From positions 1-64,000 of the forward strand of contig JABAQZ010000013.1 in NCBI GenBank assembly GCA_019187405.1: a stretch of 64,000 nucleotides of DNA, given 5' to 3'. Under the pieces are notes generated by a model. It saw only the letters and a list, made by a program, of their open reading frames with translations. It was not told the DNA's origin and did not search any database. Positions 8,562-17,541 of the stretch are shown here, piece by piece. The position numbers and the translations under genes are program-made. The stretch's first letter is position 1, and each line of letters starts with the position of its first letter. Source of the DNA: Ignavibacteria bacterium. Lineage in GTDB: Bacteria; Bacteroidota; Ignavibacteria; Tepidaquicellales; Tepidaquicellaceae.

Positions 8562-9821
8562 ATGAATAAAAGAAGCTTGAGTTTTAAAGCATTTTTGTTT
8601 TTAATTTTCATCTGCCTTTATTTTCCCACAAAAGAGATTTTGGGACAGGTAGAAAGAGTTGATGATCCGAGAACATGGAAATATTTTCAGATATTTGCAC
8701 GTGCTCAGGATGACAGCGTATTTTTAAAGGTTCAGGATGAACTCAACATTGATCCAAAACTTGAATCTTACATACTTGTAATAAACATTCTCGATCCTCT
8801 GCCGGCAAACCAATACGTTGTCATAGGTGATGAGAGATCACCGGACGCTAGCCGATTTAATTGGCTTGATTTGTCAGAGGGAGTACAAAAAGCGCTGCTT
8901 AACTGGGCAGGATCAAACAAGGAAAATCTTAATAAGAAGAGGATAACATACACCTCTGTATTTTTTGATGTTTTCAATAAAATAAAATCAAAAGAAATTA
9001 TTGCGCCTCCGGCAAAAGAAAGAGACATATTAAGTACGACAGGTTACATCAGCCCTTATTTAAATGTTTTTGGAGGAGATCCGCTTGGATTACCAATAAA
9101 GAAATCAATAGGATTTTCATTTTATACCGGTACACCTTTCAGCGCGCCTCTTGAGGCAGATATGGTTGGAGCATCATTTCATATTTTAGGTTTTTCCGTA
9201 GGCATAACATCACGAGTAAAAGATTTAGCATTGGGAAGTGAAAATCTGGATTCGGGTTACAGCATTCCCCCGCAAAATCTTGCCAACTACAATAACATAT
9301 ATTCACCGGATCTTGGATTAAGATTCAACTATGTGGTACCATTTGGCAATTTTTTTGAATTCGGATTTTTCACAACAATTGACACCGGATTATCTATTCA
9401 AAATCCGGAGAAAGTATTGAATACGGGAACAGGCGAGCTGATGCCAAATAACATTATTAAAGGTAACTATACCAATTATGAATTTAGATATCCTTTCAGA
9501 TTTTTAGGATCGACAAGAGCAAAAGTATATTTCTCTCATTTATTCGGCGAAGATCATATTGGATTTGCTGCGCGTGAAATGAGAATTTCCGGATCTCAAT
9601 TCGATTTAAGATTAGATTTCATGCTGTCAGGAAAACGAAATTTTCAGATAATGCTTGAGCCATTGGTATCTAATATCGGTGAAGGATTTGCATTGTCATC
9701 ATTTGCACTCGGACCATCTTTCAGATTCAGTACAAAAGACAACAACAATTTCGGTTTAATTTCCATCATGTTAAATGCAAGATTCAAGTTAGGAGATTTC
9801 TTTGAAGAAAGAATAAAATAA
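8562..9821 (+). CDS. Outer-membrane beta-barrel protein
   Basis: A 419-residue protein with a signal peptide ending near residue 29 (EILGQ). An N-terminal soluble part (about 30-150) contains ILDPLPANQYVVIGDERSPDASRFNWLDL, and from about 160 the sequence alternates polar and hydrophobic residues as in a beta-barrel (GFSFYTGTPFSAPLE, VGASFHILGFSVGIT, FEFGFFTTIDTGLS). It ends in LNARFKLGDFFEERIK. No named family was recognised. It is the third gene in a tightly spaced set (25-base gaps) after the two membrane proteins and is the likely outer-membrane partner of that set. Confidence 0.6.
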   Translation: MNKRSLSFKAFLFLIFICLYFPTKEILGQVERVDDPRTWKYFQIFARAQDDSVFLKVQDELNIDPKLESYILVINILDPLPANQYVVIGDERSPDASRFNWLDLSEGVQKALLNWAGSNKENLNKKRITYTSVFFDVFNKIKSKEIIAPPAKERDILSTTGYISPYLNVFGGDPLGLPIKKSIGFSFYTGTPFSAPLEADMVGASFHILGFSVGITSRVKDLALGSENLDSGYSIPPQNLANYNNIYSPDLGLRFNYVVPFGNFFEFGFFTTIDTGLSIQNPEKVLNTGTGELMPNNIIKGNYTNYEFRYPFRFLGSTRAKVYFSHLFGEDHIGFAAREMRISGSQFDLRLDFMLSGKRNFQIMLEPLVSNIGEGFALSSFALGPSFRFSTKDNNNFGLISIMLNARFKLGDFFEERIK

Positions 9822-9865
9822 TTCACCTGCTGTATATTTTTTTATACAGAGTAAAATATCTTTTG

Positions 9866-9904
9866 AAAAGACACTATAAATATAATTTTAGTGTCTTTTT
9901 TTTT
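9866..9904 (+). terminator. Rho-independent terminator
   Basis: AAAGACACTA (9867-9876) pairs with TAGTGTCTTT (9889-9898) and runs into a T tract ending at 9904. A smaller hairpin (CTGTATA, six T, TATACAG) precedes it at 9830-9849. The terminator closes the envelope gene set before the separate lipoprotein promoter. Confidence 0.8.
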
Positions 9905-9914
9905 GGAATCTGAC

Positions 9915-9945
9915 TTGACATATTTAAATAATAGCATTAATTTTA
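9915..9945 (+). promoter_or_regulatory. Promoter for the small lipoprotein gene
   Basis: TTGACA at 9915-9920, a 17-base spacer and TAATTTTA at 9938-9945. This fits the general -35 element and, counting from TTG, also the Bacteroidota TTG-N20-TAnnTTT pattern. It lies just after a terminator and about 60 bases before the start codon. This is the best-formed promoter in the window and suggests strong expression. Confidence 0.55.
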
Positions 9946-10003
9946 CGCAACTTAAATTAACCCTTATTTATTAAATGCCTATTAAAAACAGGAGGTTTTA
10001 AAA

Positions 10004-10270
10004 ATGGCAAAAATGAAAAACTTGTTTTTCGTTATACTTACCTTAGTAGTATTAGGAGGATCAACATTCCTTGTTGGCTGCGGCGGTGGAGTTGATGAAG
10101 AACAAATTCAACAGTTAAATGATTTGAAAGCTGAAGTTGATGCTCTTCAAGCAAGAGTCAATGCAATGAATGACGAAAAATCAGGTTTACAAAAGCAGAT
10201 TGCTGACCAAGAAGCAATAATTAAAGAATGGCAAGGAATAGCGGAAGGTCTCCGAAAAAATTGCCAGTAA
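10004..10270 (+). CDS. Small coiled-coil lipoprotein (Lpp-like in shape)
   Basis: An 88-residue protein. The signal peptide ends in the lipobox LVGC, so the mature protein is about 62 residues with a lipidated Cys followed by GGG. The rest is one predicted coiled coil (EEQIQQLNDLKAEVDALQARVN onward) with heptad spacing of Leu, Val and Ile, the shape of Braun's lipoprotein. Unlike Braun's lipoprotein it ends in NCQ rather than Lys, so the usual peptidoglycan link is absent. A perfect GGAGGT Shine-Dalgarno (9991-9996) fixes the ATG at 10004. Its own promoter and the LysM gene 74 bases downstream suggest an abundant envelope pair. Confidence 0.8.
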   Translation: MAKMKNLFFVILTLVVLGGSTFLVGCGGGVDEEQIQQLNDLKAEVDALQARVNAMNDEKSGLQKQIADQEAIIKEWQGIAEGLRKNCQ

Positions 10271-10344
10271 TTCTTTAAAAAAAGTTTTTTATTTAAAAAA
10301 ATTATTTAAAAATTTAAAAAAGTTTAAAAAGGAGATTTAAAAAA

Positions 10345-11196
10345 ATGAAATTTCATAAATTATTAGTATTTATGATGGTATTCTCCTTGGCAGTATTTGC
10401 TAATGTAGTTTCAGCACAGGATGATGACGACGATGATGAAATGGAAGCAGAAGAAGTCGAAATGGATGAAGAAACATGGCAGGCTCAAATGGACGAATAC
10501 ACAGCCAGGAAAACAGATTTAGAAAGTCAGATTTCCGCTCTGGAGACTGAGAATGCAGGTTTGAAGAAAACCTTGGAAGACAAAACACAAACAGCAACCA
10601 ACGCAGTTAACGCAGTTTGGGCAGGAGTAGGTTCAAAAGCTCAGTATGAAGAATACAAAGCCAAATTCGGAGATTGCGAAAAAAGAGTTAATGCTTGTAA
10701 AGGCGCAGATGATGCAGCAGCTATCGAAAAAGATTGCTGGGATTATCTTACCACCTTCGGTATCAATAGCAGAATGAAATGCTTACCTGAATTCTGGGAC
10801 AGATACAATACAATGAAGAAAAAAATTGCAGAGTGTAAAGAAAAATCAGGCGCTTCTGATAATTACACTGTTGTAAAAGGTGATTGCTTATACAAAATTG
10901 CCGGAATGAAGAACATCTACGGTGTACCAAAACTTTGGCCGGCTATCTGGGAAGCTAACAAAGCAGGTGTTGTAAGCGCTCCACCAAAAGTTGCAAAAAC
11001 TATCCCGAATCCGAATTTGATCTATCCGGGTCAGGTTTTAAAGATTCCAAAATTAACCGATGCACAAAAAGAAGAAGCCTTAAAGAAAGCTAATCAATAC
11101 AAAGGCAAAAAGAGAACAATGAAGAAGACAGAAGATACTGGTGAAAAGAAAGAGATGAAGAAAGAAATGAAAAAAGACACAACAAAGAAGAAATAA
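10345..11196 (+). CDS. Secreted LysM-domain protein with acidic and basic tails
   Basis: A 283-residue protein with a signal peptide ending at VVSAQ (about residue 25). The mature protein starts with an Asp/Glu-rich tract, continues with a coiled coil (about 45-85), a helical region with five Cys, then a LysM domain at about 173-236 (YTVVKGDCLYKIAG ... NLIYPGQVLKIPK), and a Lys-rich tail. LysM binds peptidoglycan. The sixth Cys replaces the usual small residue in the first LysM motif. A GGAG Shine-Dalgarno precedes the ATG. A role in tethering the envelope with the preceding lipoprotein is inferred from position and domains. Confidence 0.85.
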   Translation: MKFHKLLVFMMVFSLAVFANVVSAQDDDDDDEMEAEEVEMDEETWQAQMDEYTARKTDLESQISALETENAGLKKTLEDKTQTATNAVNAVWAGVGSKAQYEEYKAKFGDCEKRVNACKGADDAAAIEKDCWDYLTTFGINSRMKCLPEFWDRYNTMKKKIAECKEKSGASDNYTVVKGDCLYKIAGMKNIYGVPKLWPAIWEANKAGVVSAPPKVAKTIPNPNLIYPGQVLKIPKLTDAQKEEALKKANQYKGKKRTMKKTEDTGEKKEMKKEMKKDTTKKK

Positions 11197-11220
11197 GCTG
11201 TCTTTAATTATATTTTACGA

Positions 11221-11257
11221 AACCCTTATACTTGAAAAAGTATAAGGGTTTTTGTTT
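11221..11257 (+). terminator. Rho-independent terminator
   Basis: AACCCTTATAC (11221-11231) pairs perfectly with GTATAAGGGTT (11240-11250) and is followed by a T-rich run. It ends the lipoprotein/LysM transcript. Confidence 0.9.
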
Positions 11258-11280
11258 AAACACTTTTGATTTTTTAATGA

Positions 11281-12258
11281 ATGGTAATCGAGAAAAAAAT
11301 ACAGCTTCCGGGAATAGATTTGATAAATTTTTCCGGAATTAACGAAGAAAATTTAAATCTGATTAAAGATAAATTTGAATCAACTATTGTCTTGAGAGGT
11401 GATTCCATATTCTTAAAAGGAGAAGAACTGGAATTAAGAACTATCGAGAAGATTATTAACGAACTTGTTTTTCTTCAGAATAGAAATGGAAGAATTTCCG
11501 CAAAAGATGTAAGACTTGTTCTCGACCTGATCGATTCACCTGACGATAATTCTAACAAGCTGAAAGAGAAATACGGTTTTTCTCAAAGTGAAATAAAAGA
11601 CATTATACTTTTTAAAAAGAATGACTTTATAAAACCGCGTTCAACAAATCAGCTCGAGTATATGAAAAAGGTTAAAGAGAATGACATTGTATTTGCAATA
11701 GGTCCTGCAGGGACTGGCAAGACATACCTTGCAGTAGCTTTTGCCGTTGCAGCTTTGAAAAATAAAGAAGTTTCAAGAATTGTTCTGACAAGACCAGCGG
11801 TAGAAGCGGGCGAAAATCTCGGATTTCTTCCGGGTAACCTTTCTGAGAAGGTTGATCCATATTTAAGACCGCTTTATGACGCGCTTGGAGAAATGTTACC
11901 GCCGGAAAAACTTGAATCATACATTGAAAAGAAAGTAATTGAAGTGATTCCACTTGCATACATGAGAGGAAGAACCATTAACAATGCTTTTGTAATACTC
12001 GACGAAGCACAAAACTCCACTTCAATGCAGATGAAAATGTTTTTAACAAGGCTCGGTCCCAACTCCAAAGCGATTGTTACCGGTGATGTAACTCAGATTG
12101 ATTTGCCAAGACGAGATATGTCGGGACTTGTTCAGATTCAGGATATATTAAAAAATGTAAAAGATATATCGTTTCTATATTTCGACAAATCAGATGTTGT
12201 AAGACACAAGCTGGTAAAGGATATAATCGACGCCTACGAAAATTTCAAAAACGGTTAA
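11281..12258 (+). CDS. PhoH-like ATPase
   Basis: A 325-residue cytoplasmic P-loop ATPase of the PhoH family, thought to act on RNA. The N-terminal ~110 residues have a KH-like pattern (residues 25-60, with VLRGDSIFLKGEE). Walker A is GPAGTGKT (141-148) and Walker B is VILDEAQN (238-245). RPAVEAGENLGFLPG and TGDVTQIDLP are family signatures. In many bacteria phoH sits next to ybeY; here the neighbour is rsmB in convergent orientation with a single base between the stops. Confidence 0.93.
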   Translation: MVIEKKIQLPGIDLINFSGINEENLNLIKDKFESTIVLRGDSIFLKGEELELRTIEKIINELVFLQNRNGRISAKDVRLVLDLIDSPDDNSNKLKEKYGFSQSEIKDIILFKKNDFIKPRSTNQLEYMKKVKENDIVFAIGPAGTGKTYLAVAFAVAALKNKEVSRIVLTRPAVEAGENLGFLPGNLSEKVDPYLRPLYDALGEMLPPEKLESYIEKKVIEVIPLAYMRGRTINNAFVILDEAQNSTSMQMKMFLTRLGPNSKAIVTGDVTQIDLPRRDMSGLVQIQDILKNVKDISFLYFDKSDVVRHKLVKDIIDAYENFKNG

Positions 12259-12259
12259 C

Positions 12260-13699
12260 TTAGTTTTTCCTTGTAAGACGAACCGCAAATGACCCATCCG
12301 TACCATGTACATGCGGAAACATTTCAACGCAACCTGCATCATTGACAATACTTTCCGGAACATACTTTGCTGCATTTTCAATGAAGAATTCAGGATGCTT
12401 TTGTAAGAATAAATTTACAACATCAGAATTCTCTTCCGATTCGGTTGTACATGTACTGTAAATTATACTCCCTTCCGGTTTAAGATACTTAACTGAATTT
12501 TCAAGAATCTCAAGCTGAAGTATTTGCAGTCTTTGAATATCTTCGGGCTCTCTTTTCCATTTAATGTCGGGTTTTTTTGAGAGCACACCAAGTCCTGAAC
12601 AAGGCACGTCAGCCAGTATCTTGTCTGCTTTTCCAATCAGGTTTTCTTTCAAATCCTGCGAAGCGGGATCGGTAATTTCATCGTGAATGATTTTTACATT
12701 CTTTACCTGAAGTCTTTCCAGATTCTTTTTCATTATTTCGCATCGGGAGATAAACTTTTCAACCGCAATTATTTTTCCTTGATTGTTCATCATTTCAGAT
12801 AAATGCGACGTTTTACCGCCAGGCGCAGCGCATACATCAAGTACAAGATCATCTTTTGCCGGAGATACGAGTTTCGAAGCTGCTCCCGCACTTTCATCCT
12901 GTATGGTATAATATCCGTTCTTAAAAAATTCGTCTGTGTAAATCTTTGACATAGTTTTTACCATGAAAAAGTTTTCCAGATTGATTCCTTTTTTATAATA
13001 AAGATTTTTTCCTTTGAGATATTCTTCAAACTCTCCGGTTGAAATTTTTAAAGTATTTACCCTCAAGGAGATTACCGGTCTTCTGTTATTGGCTTCACAG
13101 AGCTTTACAGCATCATCAAAGCCGAATCTTTTTATCCATCGGTTTACCATCCAATTGGGATGAGACTGAATTAATCCGAGATAATTCACTTCGTCAATTT
13201 CTCTTGACGGCCAGACAAGATTGTCAAGAGTTCTGATAATTGTTCTGAGCAGTCCGTTTACTACGCCGGCATGTTTTTCACCGTGAATTCTTTTTATGAA
13301 TTCAACTGCTTCATTAACTGCGGCAGAATAAGGTATTTTATTTAAAAAGAGTATCTGATACAAAGCGACGCGCATTGCATTCTTTACTTCTGGAAGGCAC
13401 TTTTCGTAATTTCCCCTGTAAAATCCGTTAAGAAACCAGTCAAGCCGCCGCATCCATCTTACAACTCCATGGGATATTTCATTTAGCAATGCTTTGTCAA
13501 AATCATTTAAAGCGTCATTTCTTAATTCAAAATCGATAAGCTTCTCAAGGTATGAATCTGACCTTTCGCATCTGCAAAGAATTTTTACGGCGCAGGATCT
13601 TGCATCTTCGTAAAGATTTTTTGTATAAACAGTTTCTTTCTTTTCATGTCCGTTTCCCTGATGTGTTGGCGTAAGCGAGTCTAATTGCTGATTTTCCAT
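12260..13699 (-). CDS. rsmB: 16S rRNA (cytosine-C5) methyltransferase RsmB/Sun
   Basis: Methylates a cytosine (position 967 in E. coli) of 16S rRNA using S-adenosylmethionine. The 479-residue protein has an N-terminal NusB-like helical domain (about 30-165), then a Rossmann methyltransferase. Motif I is LDVCAAPGGKTSH (288-300). The two catalytic cysteines are in PCSG (Cys367) and STCT (Cys417). The N-terminal ~25 residues are polar and probably disordered. The helicase gene lies 85 bases upstream on the same strand, so the two may share a transcript. Confidence 0.92.
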   Translation of the reverse strand: MENQQLDSLTPTHQGNGHEKKETVYTKNLYEDARSCAVKILCRCERSDSYLEKLIDFELRNDALNDFDKALLNEISHGVVRWMRRLDWFLNGFYRGNYEKCLPEVKNAMRVALYQILFLNKIPYSAAVNEAVEFIKRIHGEKHAGVVNGLLRTIIRTLDNLVWPSREIDEVNYLGLIQSHPNWMVNRWIKRFGFDDAVKLCEANNRRPVISLRVNTLKISTGEFEEYLKGKNLYYKKGINLENFFMVKTMSKIYTDEFFKNGYYTIQDESAGAASKLVSPAKDDLVLDVCAAPGGKTSHLSEMMNNQGKIIAVEKFISRCEIMKKNLERLQVKNVKIIHDEITDPASQDLKENLIGKADKILADVPCSGLGVLSKKPDIKWKREPEDIQRLQILQLEILENSVKYLKPEGSIIYSTCTTESEENSDVVNLFLQKHPEFFIENAAKYVPESIVNDAGCVEMFPHVHGTDGSFAVRLTRKN

Positions 13700-13784
13700 T
13701 TAATAAGGTTCTTATGTTTCAAATTTTACTTAAAATAATCATCGTTGCGGATTTAATAAATGTAAATAAAAATATGAATTTTTC

Positions 13785-15806
13785 TTAATTAAAGTTCAAA
13801 TCTTCAAGTATTTCAATTTCGCATTCATCAATTGAATTAAGAAAATACTTTCCGTATTGCTTGTTAATAATCCTACTGTCAAGAATAACAATAATTCCTT
13901 TATCCGTCTTATGTCTGATAAGTCTTCCTATTCCCTGCCTGAATTTCAATATTGCTTCCGGAAGTGAATATTCAAAAAAACTGTTGCCTCCATACTTCTC
14001 TATGTACTCCATTTTTGCCTGAACAACCGGATGAGTAGGAACCTGAAAGGGAAGTCTTGTAATAATCAAATTGCTCAGACTTTCTCCCGGCACATCAACT
14101 CCCATCCAGAAGCTGTCAAGACCAAATAAAACCGAATCAAGATCTGTTTTAAATTTTTCTAGCAAATTGCTTCTTGATTTTCCAGAGCCCTGCAAAAGAA
14201 GTTCAATTCCTTTTTCTTCAAAGATTGGCTTAAGCTGATTTCCTATTTCCCGCAGCAAAAAAGAATTTGTAAATAATACAAGAGCTTTTCCGGAAGTTTG
14301 ATTTATAAAATATTGTATCCATTCACTCAGATTCTCTTTATAAATTTCATTATTATCTTTTGACGGAGCAACAAGATTTTTCGGAATATATATTTTGACC
14401 TGTTTGTAAAAATCAAAAGGAAAATCCAGTTTGAGCTCAGATGCATTTTCACCTCCCAGTCTTACTTTAAAGTAATCAAAATTATTATTTACAGTTAGAG
14501 TTGCGCTTGTAAAGATAGTAGTATTTCCGGGTCTGAATATGTTTTCTCTGAAAAAATCTGAAACGTCAATAGGTGATGAACAAATGCTTACGTTCGATTC
14601 CGGTTTTAGCGAAGCTAATTCCACCCAGTAAACAAATCTCTCTTCCTTTTCATTTCTGCCCTGATTGAGAAAATCATCGATTATAAAATTGAATTCCGTA
14701 AATTTCAGTATGTATTCATTTAACTCGTCCAATTGGTTTTCGTTTTTGCAAGCAGGTCTTAATTCACACAACTTTTTAATCAGATTGTCCAGTTCGGGTT
14801 TCAAAATATTATTCTCAATTTCCTTTTCATAAACTCTTGATGTAAGGTTTTTTCTGTTTTCCTTTACTGTGTTTTCAAAAAGATTTCGCCTTAGACTGTA
14901 GAAAAAGTTATGATTCAGATCAAGTATGTTTTGTATAACTGCCTGAATATGTAACGAAGGAAAAGTCAGAAGGAATCCTTTTTTTTTCTGATGACTGTAT
15001 AATTTCAGCAGATGAAACTTTATCATTTCTCTTGATACTCGTGGCGCAATGTGATCGGTAGCCACCTGTTCGACTGTATGCGCTTCATCAAATACTACAA
15101 AATCATTTCTGTATAAATATCCGCTTTTATCTTCCTGAACTCCGTCAAAAAGCGTAAAAAACAGATGATGGTTTACTACAATAACATCTGTATCTGCAAG
15201 TTCTCTTCTTGCTTTCTGGTAGAAGCAGCCTGAGCTTTCCCCTCCGCAGGTTTTGATAGTACAGATTCCCCTTTCGGAGCAAACTGAATTCCAAACATTT
15301 TCGTCAACCAGAAAATCAAGGTCTGATCTTGTTCCGTCTAAAGTTCTCTTCGACCATTCAAAAATTTTATCAAGACAAATCTTTTCTTCGGATTCAAATA
15401 AAGTATTTGCAGATGATCTTGCATAATGAAGTCTTTTGGGGCAGAGATAATTATTTCGACCTTTCAGAAGACCGGCTTTAAAACCTGCGGGAAAAATTTT
15501 TTGTAGAAACGGAATATCTTTGTTAATAAGCTGCTCCTGCAAGTTTATGGTATGAGTAGATACAATTACCTTCTTTTCATGCTTAAGAGCATAATAAACC
15601 GAAGGTACAAGATAAGCAAAACTTTTTCCGACACCGGTTGGAGCTTCAACAAAAGCATGAGAATTATTTTCCAGCATATTTAAAATGAATTCTGCCATTT
15701 CCTTTTGCGATGACCGGTATTCGAAATTTTCAAATGCCGATGAAAGAATTCCGTTTTCAGAAAAAAATTCCGAAGTTTTTTTTAATATTTCCAGATTCTG
15801 CGTCAA
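13785..15806 (-). CDS. DinG-type Fe-S ATP-dependent DNA helicase
   Basis: A superfamily 2 helicase of the XPD/DinG group, 673 residues. Walker A is EAPTGVGKS (54-62) and the DEAH box is at 240-243. Four or five cysteines between them (122, 176, 182, 187, 194) fit the Fe-S cluster domain. The C-terminal half has the helicase motifs FTSATL and QGIGRLIRH. It probably unwinds damaged or structured DNA such as R-loops, by family knowledge. The start is TTG (15804-15806). It is divergent from the rRNA/tRNA methyltransferase gene across about 75 bases. Confidence 0.9.
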   Translation of the reverse strand: MTQNLEILKKTSEFFSENGILSSAFENFEYRSSQKEMAEFILNMLENNSHAFVEAPTGVGKSFAYLVPSVYYALKHEKKVIVSTHTINLQEQLINKDIPFLQKIFPAGFKAGLLKGRNNYLCPKRLHYARSSANTLFESEEKICLDKIFEWSKRTLDGTRSDLDFLVDENVWNSVCSERGICTIKTCGGESSGCFYQKARRELADTDVIVVNHHLFFTLFDGVQEDKSGYLYRNDFVVFDEAHTVEQVATDHIAPRVSREMIKFHLLKLYSHQKKKGFLLTFPSLHIQAVIQNILDLNHNFFYSLRRNLFENTVKENRKNLTSRVYEKEIENNILKPELDNLIKKLCELRPACKNENQLDELNEYILKFTEFNFIIDDFLNQGRNEKEERFVYWVELASLKPESNVSICSSPIDVSDFFRENIFRPGNTTIFTSATLTVNNNFDYFKVRLGGENASELKLDFPFDFYKQVKIYIPKNLVAPSKDNNEIYKENLSEWIQYFINQTSGKALVLFTNSFLLREIGNQLKPIFEEKGIELLLQGSGKSRSNLLEKFKTDLDSVLFGLDSFWMGVDVPGESLSNLIITRLPFQVPTHPVVQAKMEYIEKYGGNSFFEYSLPEAILKFRQGIGRLIRHKTDKGIIVILDSRIINKQYGKYFLNSIDECEIEILEDLNFN

Positions 15807-15881
15807 ATAAAAAATTGAATTGTAAATCCCGATTAACTTTAAAATCTTGGATTAATTTATTTATTGTTTAGAATTATAAAA

Positions 15882-16418
15882 ATGCGAAAACTTACACATT
15901 CGGAAATTTTTTTTGAAAGAAAAAAACCTGAAGAAATGGACAAGTTCAAAAGAAATCCGGTTTATACACTATGTGACAATATAAGAAGCATATATAATGT
16001 AGGATCAATTTTTAGAACATCCGATGCTGCATTTATAAGCAAGCTTTATCTGACCGGATATACGCCTTATCCTCCCAGAAAGGAAATCGAAAAGGTTGCT
16101 CTCGGCTCCACGGCAACCGTTCCCTGGCAGTACTTTAAGGATCCTCTCGATGTAATAACAATGTTAAAATCTGAAAACATAAAAATTGCAGTATTGGAGA
16201 TAACCGACAAAAAAAATCTTATCTGGAATGTAAACAGGAATGATTTTCCTCTTTGCATTGTCATCGGCAATGAAATTACGGGAGTGTCCAAAGAAATCAT
16301 AGATAAAGCGGACACTTCTTTTGAAATTCCGATGTTAGGAATGAAGCAATCTCTGAATGTAGCAGTTGCTTATGGAATTGCCGTATATGAAATGGTAAAA
16401 GTATTGCAAAAAGCATAG
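15882..16418 (+). CDS. SpoU/TrmH-family RNA methyltransferase
   Basis: A trefoil-knot RNA 2'-O-methyltransferase of about 178 residues without the extra N-terminal substrate-binding domain. The motifs are NIRSIYNVGSIFRTSDA (motif 1, with the catalytic Arg), VIGNEITGVSKE (motif 2) and MKQSLNVAVAYGIAVYEM (motif 3), in the correct order. A TTG at 15864 would extend the frame by six residues, but the ATG at 15882 gives the start MRKLTH, which fits related proteins better. The exact RNA target cannot be told from sequence alone. Confidence 0.9.
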   Translation: MRKLTHSEIFFERKKPEEMDKFKRNPVYTLCDNIRSIYNVGSIFRTSDAAFISKLYLTGYTPYPPRKEIEKVALGSTATVPWQYFKDPLDVITMLKSENIKIAVLEITDKKNLIWNVNRNDFPLCIVIGNEITGVSKEIIDKADTSFEIPMLGMKQSLNVAVAYGIAVYEMVKVLQKA

Positions 16419-16489
16419 AGGTTGTAAATTATTTATCATTGACATTTTTAACCTAAAAGAAGAATTTTACATAAATTAAAACAATCATC

Positions 16490-16990
16490 ATGAAAAAGTT
16501 ACTGATATTGACGTTATTGATAATTGCAAATCTTAGTTACGCACAATTTAAAACGGGCGAGAATAAAGATATTCCCGTCACTAAGAATTCAAATAATCTT
16601 ATTCTTGGATTCATTAACCCAAATAATTTTTCTATGAGACATTCTTTCAATGTTTCGATGATGACAACTCCATACGGAAACGTTTCGGTAACTTCATACA
16701 TAAACTCACTCAATTACAGAATTTCTGATAAGCTGGATATTAATGCCGACATAAAATTTCAGTATTCTCCATATGCTTCATCGCCGCTTGGGAGCAGTTA
16801 TTCCAATAAACTGCAGCAGGACCTGTCCGGAATTTCATTATCGAGAGCATCACTTAATTACAGAATTTCGGATAATGCATTCATAAATCTTCAATACAGA
16901 AATTTGGATGAAGGTGATTATTTCAATAACTTCTATAATCCATTTTATAATAATTCAGGTTACTTTAATTCGTACAATAACGGATGGTGA
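16490..16990 (+). CDS. Secreted protein, probable small outer-membrane protein
   Basis: A 166-residue protein with a signal peptide ending at YAQ. The mature part has NPNNFSMRHSFNVSMMTTPYG and then alternating beta-strand-like sequence with two related segments, NSLNYRISDKLDINADI and ASLNYRISDNAFINLQY, spaced about 47 residues apart. I remember the FSMRHSF type of opening from short envelope proteins in this bacterial group, but no function is known to me. The tail is rich in Asn, Tyr, Phe and Gly. It has its own terminator and is therefore separate from the next operon. Confidence 0.65.
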   Translation: MKKLLILTLLIIANLSYAQFKTGENKDIPVTKNSNNLILGFINPNNFSMRHSFNVSMMTTPYGNVSVTSYINSLNYRISDKLDINADIKFQYSPYASSPLGSSYSNKLQQDLSGISLSRASLNYRISDNAFINLQYRNLDEGDYFNNFYNPFYNNSGYFNSYNNGW

Positions 16991-17018
16991 TAAAAAATTT
17001 TTTTAGATATAATTATTT

Positions 17019-17051
17019 CAACCGGAAGTATAAAAAACTTTCGGTTTTTTT
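17019..17051 (+). terminator. Rho-independent terminator
   Basis: AACCGGAAGT (17020-17029) pairs with ACTTTCGGTT (17037-17046), with one mismatch, and a seven-T run ends at 17051. It lies between the small envelope gene and the LytR_C gene. Confidence 0.8.
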
Positions 17052-17066
17052 ATATAATAGAATTAA

Positions 17067-17537
17067 TTGAAGAAAAACTTACTCAATTATTTACTTAACG
17101 GAGCAATAATTCTTTTTTTGGTATTAGTTGCCTATTTTTCATTTTCATTAATCAATAATTCTCTCAAATCCGAAAAAGAAATTAAAGACATTACCGATAC
17201 TTCAAAAAGCCTTACAAACCAGCCCAATCTGACAATTCAGCTCGATGTACAGAACGGAACAAGAGAAAACGGAATTGCTTCTCGCATAACCGAATTCCTT
17301 AGAAAAAACGGACTTGACGTTGTAGAAATTGGAAATTACAAATCAAATGAAATTGAAAAGACGCTTATCATCGACAGATCCGGTGATAAAAACAAAGCTC
17401 TTAAGGTAGCCAGAATTCTGGGTCTCGATGGCAGAAACGTGATACAGCAGCTCAACAGCAGTCTTTATCTGGATGTTACGGTAGTAATTGGAAATGATTT
17501 TAAAGAGTTAAAACCTTTTATCGGAAGCAGAAATTAA
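17067..17537 (+). CDS. LytR C-terminal-domain protein
   Basis: A 156-residue protein with one N-terminal membrane segment (about 10-30) and a periplasmic domain. From about 53 the sequence reads LTIQLDVQNGTRENGIASRITEFLRKNGLDVVEIGNY, the LytR_C pattern (VQNGT...A..i...L...G..V...). The catalytic LCP domain of full LytR proteins is missing, so wall-polymer ligase activity is not expected. The start is TTG at 17067. rsfS follows after four bases and pdxA after that, a compact operon. Confidence 0.8.
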   Translation: MKKNLLNYLLNGAIILFLVLVAYFSFSLINNSLKSEKEIKDITDTSKSLTNQPNLTIQLDVQNGTRENGIASRITEFLRKNGLDVVEIGNYKSNEIEKTLIIDRSGDKNKALKVARILGLDGRNVIQQLNSSLYLDVTVVIGNDFKELKPFIGSRN

Positions 17538-17541
17538 TATT

